This document shows, in pieces, positions 1 to 7,031 of a DNA stretch of 11,632 nucleotides (its first letter is position 1; the number at the start of each line of letters is the position of its first letter). The stretch comes from Candidatus Hydrogenedens sp. (lineage in GTDB: Bacteria; Hydrogenedentota; Hydrogenedentia; Hydrogenedentales; Hydrogenedentaceae). The notes below the pieces were generated by a model, which saw nothing but the letters and a program-made list of their open reading frames with translations, did no database searches and had not been told where the DNA came from. The stretch is from positions 1-11,632 of the forward strand of contig DAOSUS010000094.1 of assembly GCA_035378955.1 (NCBI GenBank). The letters run 5' to 3'. The position numbers and the translations under genes were made by a program.

Positions 1-115
1 TATCGGTGTTCATTCTGACTGGCGGTGACCGTGCAGAAGGAACACCGATAACAGAACAAGCAGGTCTTGTTCTGTTATCGGTGTTCCTTCTGCACGGTCA
101 CCGCCAGTCAGAATG
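1..115. repeat. Perfect fold-back inverted repeat at the left end (probable assembly artefact)
   Basis: Bases 11-60 are the exact reverse complement of bases 66-115 (50 of 50), separated by only five bases (61-65, caggt). Bases 1-10 are a further copy of the same material: identical to 76-85 and the reverse complement of 41-50. The right arm (66-115) continues naturally into the fadN-like gene, so it is the genuine sequence; the left arm is a turned-back copy. A 50-base perfect hairpin inside the conserved coding end of a beta-oxidation gene has no expected biological role. The arrangement, including the second switch at 10/11, is what template switching during amplification or a contig-end assembly error produces. 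Treat bases 1-65 as unreliable. Confidence 0.9.
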
Positions 116-2358
116 TAAGCCACTTTAGTCGCGATAAGCATATCGTGTTCTGATGCAAATCCGGCTTCTTTCATACCCCATACCGCTGCTTCAAATGCGG
201 CACGAGGTGTTTCGCCCAATGCCCATAATCTTGGCGGTCGTGGAGGACGATAGCCAGCCTGTATCAGACTTAAGCATACATTCTTCGCTCTTCCTACTTG
301 AAGTTCAAAATTCGGTTCAATTATATCCGTAGGTCTCAAATATCCTAATTCAACAACCTCTGCACCGCTGGTGCCAACCTTTGCTGTAGCAATATCTTCA
401 AATGAACGACGAATAAATGGGAATGGGTCTGCATTTACTCCTTCCGGTATTAACTCCAGAGCCCGAACCGTCATTTCCTTCGTTCCACCACCCGCAGGAA
501 TAACTCCGACGCCGGCTTCTACCAGACCCGCATAAGTTTCACCCGCAATCACACATTTTGCAGCATGCATACAGATTTCAAGACCGCCACCGAAGGTGTA
601 ATGATGCGGTGCTATAACTACTGGCTTGGAACAATATTTCATCCGCATGTTGGCTCCCTGCAAACCACGCACCATCGCTTCAATAGCATTCCAATCCTGT
701 TGCATAATTTGTCCCAAAATAAGAAACAGATTTGCACCGGCACTGAAATGCGGTCCTTGATTTGCAACGACCATACCTTCATACTTACCTTCTTCTAAAA
801 GGTCTACTCCTTTGCTCAACATAGTAACAATATCTGCATCCACAGCATTCATCTTGCAATGGAACTCACAGCAGATAATCCCGTCACCGATGTCAATCAA
901 ACTGGCACTATCATTTCTATCAATCTCTTTATTGGGCTGTGCTTTGACAGATGCTAAACGAATTTCTTTCGGGTTCTTGGGTACCGGCTTGTAAGATTTC
1001 GTAGCCACATCAAAATAATAATCCACACCATTTTCTGTTTTATAGAAGGATTTTCCACCTGCTTCTTTCACTGCTTTAGCAATTGCTGGCAATTCAAATC
1101 CTTCGTCTTCCATTCGTTTGCAAACTTCTTCAAAACCTAACAAATCCCAGGTTTCAAAAATGCCTGCTTCCCACGCAAATCCCCATTTCACAGCATTATC
1201 AATATTTACAATATCATCGGAAATTTCAGGGATACGGTTCGCTGCATATTTGGCAACATTAGCAAATAACTTAAATACAAATTTAGAACCTTTATCTTCA
1301 CTGAAATGCATGACCTTCAATTTTTCAGCAAGGTCTTCAATACTACGAACCGCACCTGTGCATTCAAACTTCGCTTTAATGGGGTCGCGATATTCAACGG
1401 TAGCAGGGTCAATTGCCTGAACAATCGCTTTTCCTTTTTCATCTTTCTTATCGGTCTTCTTATAGAAACCACTGCCCGTCTTATTACCCCATAATTTTTT
1501 CTCCACCATCTTCTCGACCCAATCCGGCATTTTAAAATAATCTCTGCATTCATCATTTGGGCAACCATCATACACATTTTTCACAACTTTTACAAAGGTA
1601 TCCAAACCGACCAAATCCGCTGTGCGGAATGTTGCCGAACTGGCATGCCCAATAGCCGGACCTGTTAATGCGTCAATTTCTTCAATTGTTAATCCTTCCT
1701 TTGTCATCTCATGCAATATATAAGACATTGTAAAGGTCAAAATACGATTGGCAATAAAGTTCGGCGTGTCTTTTGCATAAACAATCCCTTTGCCTAATAC
1801 ATTCTCACCAAACCATGCCATGGTTTCAACCACTTCAGGAAGGGTATCCGGTCCCGGAATAAGTTCTAACAATCTCAAATAGCGAGGAGGATTAAAGAAG
1901 TGAGTCCCCATGAAATGCTGGCTCATCTCTTTGGGCATATCCTTCGCCATTGCACGAATCGGAATACCACTTGTATTGGATGTGACAATGCTTCCCGGCT
2001 TACGATGTTGAGCCACCTGGGCATATACCTGCTTTTTAATGTCCAGGTTTTCCATCACTACTTCAATAATCAAGTCGCAATCTGCTATCTTGTGCATATC
2101 ATCCTCAAAGTTACCTGTCTCTATCATATTGAGATAACTTTTGCTGTAAAGAGGAGACGGCTTCGCTTTCAGCAGATTTGCTTTGTTACCCTCGACCAGC
2201 GCATTTCTTTTTTTAGGATTCTTCTTCTCATCCTCAGAGAGGTTCGGAGTTACTATATCCAGCATAAGGCTGGGAACTCCACAGTTGGCAAGGTGAGCTG
2301 CGATAGCCGCACCCATAACGCCAGAGCCTAAAACCGCTGCTTTTCGAATTTCCCTCAT
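10..2358 (-). CDS. fadN: FadN-type 3-hydroxyacyl-CoA dehydrogenase / enoyl-CoA hydratase, C-terminus lost at contig end
   Basis: This bifunctional beta-oxidation enzyme hydrates trans-2-enoyl-CoA and oxidises the resulting L-3-hydroxyacyl-CoA with NAD+, in the cytoplasm. The order (dehydrogenase first, hydratase second) is that of Bacillus FadN rather than E. coli FadB. The NAD-binding domain carries GSGVMG at residues 11-16 and HFFNPP at 153-158, with the dehydrogenase helical domains following to about residue 430. The crotonase domain has GGGLE and LVEAGVG, giving the expected glutamate pair E594 and E614, 20 residues apart. The start at 2358 is supported by AGGAG ten bases upstream. Residues up to about 766 (TEQDLL) are genuine. 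The last 16 residues and the stop at 10-12 are read from the fold-back copy, so the true end, about 30-40 residues in relatives, is missing. Partner genes for thiolase and acyl-CoA dehydrogenase would be expected beyond the left edge. Confidence 0.93.
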   Translation of the reverse strand: MREIRKAAVLGSGVMGAAIAAHLANCGVPSLMLDIVTPNLSEDEKKNPKKRNALVEGNKANLLKAKPSPLYSKSYLNMIETGNFEDDMHKIADCDLIIEVVMENLDIKKQVYAQVAQHRKPGSIVTSNTSGIPIRAMAKDMPKEMSQHFMGTHFFNPPRYLRLLELIPGPDTLPEVVETMAWFGENVLGKGIVYAKDTPNFIANRILTFTMSYILHEMTKEGLTIEEIDALTGPAIGHASSATFRTADLVGLDTFVKVVKNVYDGCPNDECRDYFKMPDWVEKMVEKKLWGNKTGSGFYKKTDKKDEKGKAIVQAIDPATVEYRDPIKAKFECTGAVRSIEDLAEKLKVMHFSEDKGSKFVFKLFANVAKYAANRIPEISDDIVNIDNAVKWGFAWEAGIFETWDLLGFEEVCKRMEDEGFELPAIAKAVKEAGGKSFYKTENGVDYYFDVATKSYKPVPKNPKEIRLASVKAQPNKEIDRNDSASLIDIGDGIICCEFHCKMNAVDADIVTMLSKGVDLLEEGKYEGMVVANQGPHFSAGANLFLILGQIMQQDWNAIEAMVRGLQGANMRMKYCSKPVVIAPHHYTFGGGLEICMHAAKCVIAGETYAGLVEAGVGVIPAGGGTKEMTVRALELIPEGVNADPFPFIRRSFEDIATAKVGTSGAEVVELGYLRPTDIIEPNFELQVGRAKNVCLSLIQAGYRPPRPPRLWALGETPRAAFEAAVWGMKEAGFASEHDMLIATKVAYILTGGDRAEGTPITEQDLLVLLSVFLLHGHRQSE

Positions 2359-2400
2359 GGATTTTTTACTCCTATCACTAGGTTTAATGTTTAAATTTTA

Positions 2401-2424
2401 CGGAACATATATACTTACCGTTCG
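2401..2424. promoter_or_regulatory. Possible operator-like element in the fadN leader
   Basis: The segment has GAAC (2403-2406) and GTTC (2420-2423) as an inverted pair, with a relatively GC-rich ACCGTTCG half, in an otherwise AT-rich leader just downstream of the candidate promoter. Beta-oxidation genes are commonly controlled by TetR-family repressors that respond to acyl-CoA and bind palindromes at such positions. The symmetry here is weak, so this is a suggestion and not an identified site. Confidence 0.15.
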
Positions 2425-2437
2425 TTATACAACATTT

Positions 2438-2466
2438 ATAATACTATCTGCAAATCAAAATTGCAA
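2438..2466 (-). promoter_or_regulatory. Candidate sigma70-type promoter of the fadN-like gene
   Basis: On the minus strand TTGCAA (2461-2466) and TATTAT (2438-2443) are separated by exactly 17 bases, matching the primary sigma consensus at four and five of six positions. Transcription would begin near 2431, leaving a leader of about 70 bases before the start codon at 2358. AT-rich spacers give such matches by chance, so this is a candidate only. Confidence 0.35.
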
Positions 2467-2577
2467 ATTTTTTTCCCTATCCTAAGAAATACCTTCTATT
2501 TTTAGTTTTATTGATTTATATCAATCAACTTTTAGTAATTTTATAATAATGAAATTAAACTTTTTAAATATCTTATC

Positions 2578-2610
2578 AAAAAAATAGGCTCTATAAAAAT
2601 ATAGAGCCTA
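2578..2610 (-). terminator. Intrinsic terminator of the YdjC-family gene
   Basis: An 11-base perfect stem (2585-2595 with 2600-2610, containing GGCTC/GAGCC) encloses a four-base loop. Read on the minus strand, it is followed directly by seven U residues (A run at 2578-2584). It lies 23 bases after the stop codon at 2634-2636. On the plus strand the stem is followed by A residues, so the direction is clear. Confidence 0.9.
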
Positions 2611-2633
2611 AAAAAATTTTCTCTTGATTTTAG

Positions 2634-3620
2634 TTATTCTTTTTCCCAACCATATTCAACACGAGGCATGGGCTTGCCTTCCCTCTGCAGATAACGCAAT
2701 TCCTTATAACTTATTAGTTCTATTCCAAGTGATTTGATGTATTCTCGTGTTTCTGGTTTGCAGAAGAAGTCTGTATCCGCAGTTCTACGAGCGGCAGAAC
2801 CTGTTGTTGCTTTCATCTCCGGTGTTAATTCACCACAATGAATATAAATTTCTGATACCTTTCCTGCGGGGATTTGTGCTAATCGTTCCTTCCACCAACT
2901 TTCCGTAGCTTCGATAGTTGGTGGATCATCCATATAAAGTTCATCAGGATGTAGAACCCCTAACTCATCTGCTTTATCTATCAGGTATTCGCCACCGTAT
3001 TTTTTCATTAATTCACGACCTGCCATACGACAGGGGAGATTGTAATCTTTTGCTATTTTGATATATATCTCATGGTATCCGGGGGCATATTGCATAGTTC
3101 CCATGTGTGAGTCTATATGTGTTACATCAATTCCCGCTGCCAATGCTTTGTCTATTTGAGCACGAACTTCTTTTTCGGCTTCTTCAGGTTTCGCATTTAA
3201 ATAAACAAAAGGCACATCGGCATAGAAATAACCCAATTCATCGCATAAACTGGGAACTGCTGTTCTCCCTAATACAGGACCCCATTTATATTTGCCCCAT
3301 TCACTGGTTAATGTCGTATGCACCCCTATACTTGCTTTTGGATTTTCTTTTATTAAACTTACGGCTTCTGGAAACCATGGACAAGGAACCATCACTGTGG
3401 ATGATGTAACGCCACCTACTCTCAAAGCACGAATGGTTGCCATATTGGTTGCATGATTCATGCCAAAATCATCTGCATTAATAATCAACACTTTTGTATT
3501 CGGTGGAAATCCCAACCGTTCTACCAAAGGGACTGTTTTCGGTTTGTCTTGAGCAAAAACTGAAACAGCCATAGCAAAACATGTAATAAACATCGAAATA
3601 AACAAAACTTTGTTTCCCAT
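2634..3620 (-). CDS. Exported YdjC/ChbG-family carbohydrate deacetylase
   Basis: A 328-residue member of the YdjC/ChbG family, metal-dependent enzymes that remove N-acetyl groups from sugars such as chitooligosaccharides. The signature NADDFG lies at residues 48-53 (metal ligands D50 and D51). It is followed by GVHTTLTSEW with H101, and by THIDSH with H168 and H172. These are the acid and histidine positions that define the family site. Residues 1-23 form a signal peptide with a basic start, a hydrophobic core and cleavage at VFA/QD, so the enzyme probably acts in the periplasm or outside; E. coli ChbG is cytoplasmic. The start is supported by AAGGAG eight bases upstream. The gene stands alone, with its own terminator at 2578-2610, and is divergent from dsbD. 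The substrate cannot be told from the sequence. Confidence 0.9.
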   Translation of the reverse strand: MGNKVLFISMFITCFAMAVSVFAQDKPKTVPLVERLGFPPNTKVLIINADDFGMNHATNMATIRALRVGGVTSSTVMVPCPWFPEAVSLIKENPKASIGVHTTLTSEWGKYKWGPVLGRTAVPSLCDELGYFYADVPFVYLNAKPEEAEKEVRAQIDKALAAGIDVTHIDSHMGTMQYAPGYHEIYIKIAKDYNLPCRMAGRELMKKYGGEYLIDKADELGVLHPDELYMDDPPTIEATESWWKERLAQIPAGKVSEIYIHCGELTPEMKATTGSAARRTADTDFFCKPETREYIKSLGIELISYKELRYLQREGKPMPRVEYGWEKE

Positions 3621-3783
3621 AAAAATACTCCTTAGTATTATGTTGAAATAGTTTGGGTTATACTTTCGTTAAAATTATAATTAGATATTTGACTTCTCCG
3701 AACACTATTTTGTTTTAATTTTTTATTCTCTGAAAAATAGAATATCATAATTATATAAAATTGGTTGAACAAAAGGATATATT
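3621..3783. promoter_or_regulatory. Divergent promoter region between the deacetylase gene and dsbD
   Basis: This 163-base AT-rich region separates two divergently read genes and must hold both promoters. For the leftward gene, an exact TATAAT occurs on the minus strand at 3674-3679; the -35 element 17 bases away (TTCGGA) is poor. For the rightward gene, TATAAA and CATAAT both occur between about 3747 and 3761, but no good -35 is visible. The ribosome binding sites are clear: AAGGAG before 3620 on the minus strand, and AAGGA ending about seven bases before 3784 on the plus strand. No palindromic operator stands out. Confidence 0.4.
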
Positions 3784-5553
3784 ATGACGAAAAGAACTAT
3801 TTGTATTATCTCCCTCTCTGCCTTTCTTCTTTTCATTACAACAAACTCATGGGGCCAATGGCAGAAGATAACTCAAGGACCTAAAATAAATTACATAGCC
3901 TTTTCCGAATATGAAAGTATAAAGCCAGAACTCCCTGTTAAGATAGCCTTACAATTTCAGTTAGAATCGGAATGGCACATCAATAGTAATAAACCTCGGG
4001 ATGAATTCCTGATACCTACGGAACTTACATTTGAAGAAAATCCTTTCGTCCAGATAAAAAAAATTATTTATCCTCCTTCTAAGGAAGTAAAATTATCCTT
4101 TTCAGATGAACCTTTATCGGTTTTTGAAAATGACTTTTTTATCGGTATTGAACTTATCGTTTTATCGAATATTCAAAATCGCAATTCTATAGAATTAACG
4201 GGGTCTTTGAAATATCAACCCTGCAATGACCGACAATGCCTCCCCCCTTCTTCCATCCCCATTAAGATAACTTTGAATATCAGTAATAGTCCTATTCAAG
4301 CAAATGACGAGATACAACAAAAAATAAAAACAATCCAGTGGGACAAATCGGAATCACTTATTGAAACAAAAGCAATCCCAAAAGAAAAAGTCTCTAATAT
4401 TACACCACCAACACAAATAAATACAGCGGTTATTACAGATAAAAATTGGGAAGAACTTATAAAAGATTTTCGTATCGTATCCCGATTGGATGGTTATGCG
4501 AATCGAGATGAATTTATTCGACTTATAGAATCTGCAGAACAAGAAAGTAGGACTACTGTTTCAAAGAAAATTAGCCGCAATATTATTTCTCTGCTTTTTA
4601 TTATTCTCATAGGTGGACTTGCATTAAACCTTACGCCCTGCGTTCTTCCTGTCATTCCATTAAATCTGGCAATTATTGGCGCCGGGGCACGGGCGGGTTC
4701 ACGCATACGCGGTTTCTTATTAGGTTTAGCTTATGGATTGGGCATCTCCCTTGTCTACGGCGGATTGGGAATTGCAGTTGTTCTGGGTATCTCCAAAACA
4801 TTTGGAGCCATCAATTCAACCTATTGGTTCAATGGTTTTATAACCTTGCTTTTCCTCATATTAGCATTAGCCATGTTTGACTTTATTAACATTGATTTTT
4901 CTCGATTCCAATCTTATATCGGTGTTCGCAGAAATACACAAGGAAGTTTCTTTGTTGCTTTATTTATGGGTGGAGTATCTGCCTTATTAGCAGGTGCCTG
5001 TGTGGCTCCGGTGGTCATATCCACTATATTACAAGCTCAGGATTTATACAGTCAGGGTTATTCTTCCGCTCTCTTCCTGCCTTTGTTATTAGGCGTGGGA
5101 ATGGCTTTGCCCTGGCCTATATTAGGTGCTGGTATGACCCTTCTGCCCAAACCCGGTAAATGGATGGAATATGTAAAATACGCCTTTGGTGTATTCTTAC
5201 TCTGTCTCGCGGCTTATTACGGGTATACTACCTATACATTACTAAATACCAGAAATATCTCAATGGAGCAAATCACAGAAGGTTGGCATACCTCATTAAC
5301 AGAAGGATTCAACGAAGCAAAAACGCAAAACAAACCTGTTATCATTGACTTTTGGGCGACATGGTGTAAAAATTGTCTTGTTATGAATAAAACAGTTTTA
5401 CATGATGAAACCGTCCAACAGAAACTCAATGATTTCGTCCGAATTAAATATCAGGCTGAAAATCCAAATGAAACAGAGACCCGAAAAGTTCTCGACCATT
5501 TCGAAGTTTTAGGATTACCTACTTTTATTCTATTAAAACCAAAAGAAAATTAA
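3784..5553 (+). CDS. dsbD: Thiol:disulfide interchange protein DsbD
   Basis: DsbD takes electrons from cytoplasmic thioredoxin across the inner membrane to keep periplasmic thiol partners reduced (disulfide isomerase, cytochrome c maturation). All three modules are present in the usual order. A signal peptide (about 1-25) leads into an N-terminal periplasmic domain with the redox pair C147/C152 (CNDRQC). A membrane domain (about 265-487) follows, with its cysteines in NLTPC (C286) and AGACVAP (C406). The C-terminal thioredoxin domain has WCKNC (C528/C531). The start has an AAGGA site at good distance. The protein stops soon after the cis-proline motif GLPTF with FILLKPKEN. Relatives continue for roughly 20-30 residues, with a last strand and helix, so the thioredoxin fold looks shortened. 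It is probably in one transcript with the cardiolipin synthase gene 3 bases downstream. Confidence 0.94.
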   Translation: MTKRTICIISLSAFLLFITTNSWGQWQKITQGPKINYIAFSEYESIKPELPVKIALQFQLESEWHINSNKPRDEFLIPTELTFEENPFVQIKKIIYPPSKEVKLSFSDEPLSVFENDFFIGIELIVLSNIQNRNSIELTGSLKYQPCNDRQCLPPSSIPIKITLNISNSPIQANDEIQQKIKTIQWDKSESLIETKAIPKEKVSNITPPTQINTAVITDKNWEELIKDFRIVSRLDGYANRDEFIRLIESAEQESRTTVSKKISRNIISLLFIILIGGLALNLTPCVLPVIPLNLAIIGAGARAGSRIRGFLLGLAYGLGISLVYGGLGIAVVLGISKTFGAINSTYWFNGFITLLFLILALAMFDFINIDFSRFQSYIGVRRNTQGSFFVALFMGGVSALLAGACVAPVVISTILQAQDLYSQGYSSALFLPLLLGVGMALPWPILGAGMTLLPKPGKWMEYVKYAFGVFLLCLAAYYGYTTYTLLNTRNISMEQITEGWHTSLTEGFNEAKTQNKPVIIDFWATWCKNCLVMNKTVLHDETVQQKLNDFVRIKYQAENPNETETRKVLDHFEVLGLPTFILLKPKEN

Positions 5554-5556
5554 TTT

Positions 5557-6960
5557 ATGAAGGCTATTTTTTATCAACTACTAATTGAACATTTTTTTAC
5601 AATAATCGGTTTTTTATTTGCCGTTTTCCTCATTCTCAAAATCATCAGTGAACATCGCCGACCCGGAGGCGCTATATCCTGGGTCATCGCTATTATTTTT
5701 GCCCCTTATATCGGCGTTCCTCTTTATTTCATACTCGGAAGCAGAAAAATAGCAAAAAAGATAAACAGGAAAGAACCCCTTTACTCTACAAGCACAGCAA
5801 AACCTGAACAACCTATAAAAAATCCCATTGAACGCATCCTTTTATCCTCAGGTATGCCACCCATACGCCGTATCCATTCAGTCTCCTTCTCATTCGATGG
5901 TATTGAAGCCTATAACAAACTAATTGAAATCATAAAAGAAGCCAAAGAATACATCTACTGCACTACTTTCATTTTAGGGAAAGATAAAACGGGATTAAGT
6001 ATCATAAACACATTAGCGGAAAAAGGAAAACAAGGCGTTCGTGTCCATTTGCTATTAGACAGTCTCGGTTGTCTAACCATTACAAAAAAAATACTGGAAC
6101 CACTTATACAAGCCGGAGGCGAAGTAGCTTTCTTCCTACCTGTTCTCCCCTTACGCAGGAAATGGTCAGCAAACCTTCGCAATCACAGAAAAATTGTCAT
6201 CGTAGATGGAAATATAGCCATGGTAGGAGGGATGAATCTCTCCGACAATTTTATGGGACCTACTCCCTCATCCAATCGCTTTTTAGACAATGCCGTTTTC
6301 CTACAGGGAGAAGCCCTATACGACATAGAGCAGGTATTCCGTAGTGATTGGTATTTCACCACAGAAAAAGAGCTGCCTGAACCCAAAATTTCCTTATTCA
6401 CATCAGAAACGAAACCTCTCCCCAGTCTTGTCCAGGTAGTAGCCAGCGGTCCCGATGTCCCTGAAGACACACTACACGACGCTATACTAACCGCTTGCAT
6501 GGAAGCCCGAGAACGCATCTGGATTGTAACACCTTACTTCGTGCCTGACGACCCTATCCTGAAACTACTTAATCTCCAGGCACGCGCAGGTGTAGATGTC
6601 TCTGTCATCCTACCCAAACATTCAAACCACAGATTGGCTGATTTCGCACGCGGTCCCGCCCTACGCGAACTAATAAATAGCGGAGCACATATCTGGTTTT
6701 ACGAAAAAGGAATGGTTCACTCCAAACTTCTCATATTCGACCGTTTCCTTGCCGTAACAGGCTCGCCCAACCTCGACATACGCAGCATGTACCTAAACTT
6801 CGAAATTGCCCTATTCCACTATTCCCCCAACGAAATTGATGCCATTGCCGGCTGGATATACCAACTCATGAACAACTCCCGATTCATCGCCGAGCTCCCC
6901 GCCAATTTCTTACAAGCCCACCTCGAAAACTTAAGCCTCCTCATCGCCCCCCTCATTTAA
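5557..6960 (+). CDS. cls: Cardiolipin synthase, phospholipase D family
   Basis: The 467-residue protein has the layout of bacterial cardiolipin synthases, which join two phosphatidylglycerol molecules into cardiolipin and glycerol at the inner membrane. Two N-terminal membrane segments (about 10-30 and 39-61) flank EHRRPGGAISW, typical of the PLDc_N region. Two HKD motifs follow: HRKIVIVDG with H210/K212/D217, and HSKLLIFD with H388/K390/D395; both are complete. Length fits the family. The start codon is three bases after the dsbD stop and has only a weak ribosome binding site (AAGAAAA), so translation may be coupled to dsbD. Codons toward the 3' end increasingly end in C, in contrast to the A-rich genes that follow. 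No terminator is visible after the stop, so read-through into the cas genes is possible. Confidence 0.93.
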   Translation: MKAIFYQLLIEHFFTIIGFLFAVFLILKIISEHRRPGGAISWVIAIIFAPYIGVPLYFILGSRKIAKKINRKEPLYSTSTAKPEQPIKNPIERILLSSGMPPIRRIHSVSFSFDGIEAYNKLIEIIKEAKEYIYCTTFILGKDKTGLSIINTLAEKGKQGVRVHLLLDSLGCLTITKKILEPLIQAGGEVAFFLPVLPLRRKWSANLRNHRKIVIVDGNIAMVGGMNLSDNFMGPTPSSNRFLDNAVFLQGEALYDIEQVFRSDWYFTTEKELPEPKISLFTSETKPLPSLVQVVASGPDVPEDTLHDAILTACMEARERIWIVTPYFVPDDPILKLLNLQARAGVDVSVILPKHSNHRLADFARGPALRELINSGAHIWFYEKGMVHSKLLIFDRFLAVTGSPNLDIRSMYLNFEIALFHYSPNEIDAIAGWIYQLMNNSRFIAELPANFLQAHLENLSLLIAPLI

Positions 6961-7022
6961 AACTTTAAATCACCTATAAAAACGGATAAAATATTACTTT
7001 ACAAAAGAATACCAAAAAAAGG
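6961..7022. other. Short spacer between cls and cas9
   Basis: The 62-base AT-rich gap shows no hairpin terminator and is too short to hold a tracrRNA of usual size plus its promoter. Loose -10-like words (CTATAAAA, GATAAAAT) occur at about 6974-6991, without a convincing -35. The gap marks an abrupt change in base use and may be the left border of an acquired cas cassette. Confidence 0.5.
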
Positions 7023-7023
7023 A
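7019..7023 (+). promoter_or_regulatory. Ribosome binding site that decides the cas9 start
   Basis: AAGGA at 7019-7023 runs into the first possible ATG (7023), which leaves that codon without usable spacing. The in-frame ATG at 7032 lies eight bases downstream, which is ideal spacing. The start at 7032 is therefore preferred, removing three residues (MAP) from the longest frame. Confidence 0.7.
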
Positions 7024-7031
7024 TGGCTCCT

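Larger units (their letters stand above)
2359..2633. other. Intergenic spacer between two leftward genes
   Basis: This AT-rich, 275-base stretch has no credible reading frame. From right to left it contains the terminator of the deacetylase gene (2578-2610), a featureless AT-rich stretch (about 2470-2577), the candidate fadN promoter (2438-2466), and the fadN leader with its ribosome binding site (AGGAG at about 2369-2373 on the minus strand). No RNA gene or CRISPR repeat was recognised in it. Confidence 0.7.

Noticed and set aside
1..115. The terminal hairpin as a genuine structure, such as a linear-replicon telomere, an attachment site or a transcription terminator
   Set aside because: The arms are protein-coding sequence of a conserved enzyme, the match is perfect with a minimal loop, and a second small switch at base 10/11 points to an artefact.
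1317..1577. Minus-strand 86-codon frame rich in arginine and lysine
   Set aside because: It is an alternative frame within the dehydrogenase coding region; its basic composition is an expected shadow effect.
565..2331. Several plus-strand open frames of 60-143 codons lying opposite the fadN-like gene
   Set aside because: They lie entirely within a well-supported enzyme gene on the other strand, have no recognisable motifs and no consistent ribosome binding sites.
2585..2610. The stem-loop as part of a tracrRNA or a regulatory RNA
   Set aside because: It has the form and position of a simple intrinsic terminator for the deacetylase gene (stop at 2634), with the U run on that strand, and is far from the cas genes.
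3107..3409. Plus-strand 100-codon leucine-rich frame that could be read as a membrane protein
   Set aside because: It is antisense to the conserved core of the YdjC-family gene, and the leucine richness comes from the reverse reading of that gene.
6055..6068. Eight-base match (gtctcggt) to the reverse complement of the extreme right end, considered as an anti-repeat or a second fold-back
   Set aside because: The match is only eight bases, lies within cls coding sequence, and is expected by chance in a window of this size.
6183..6518. Minus-strand 111-codon frame antisense to cls
   Set aside because: It overlaps the first HKD motif region of a complete cardiolipin synthase, has no family signature, and is explained by antisense of its codons.
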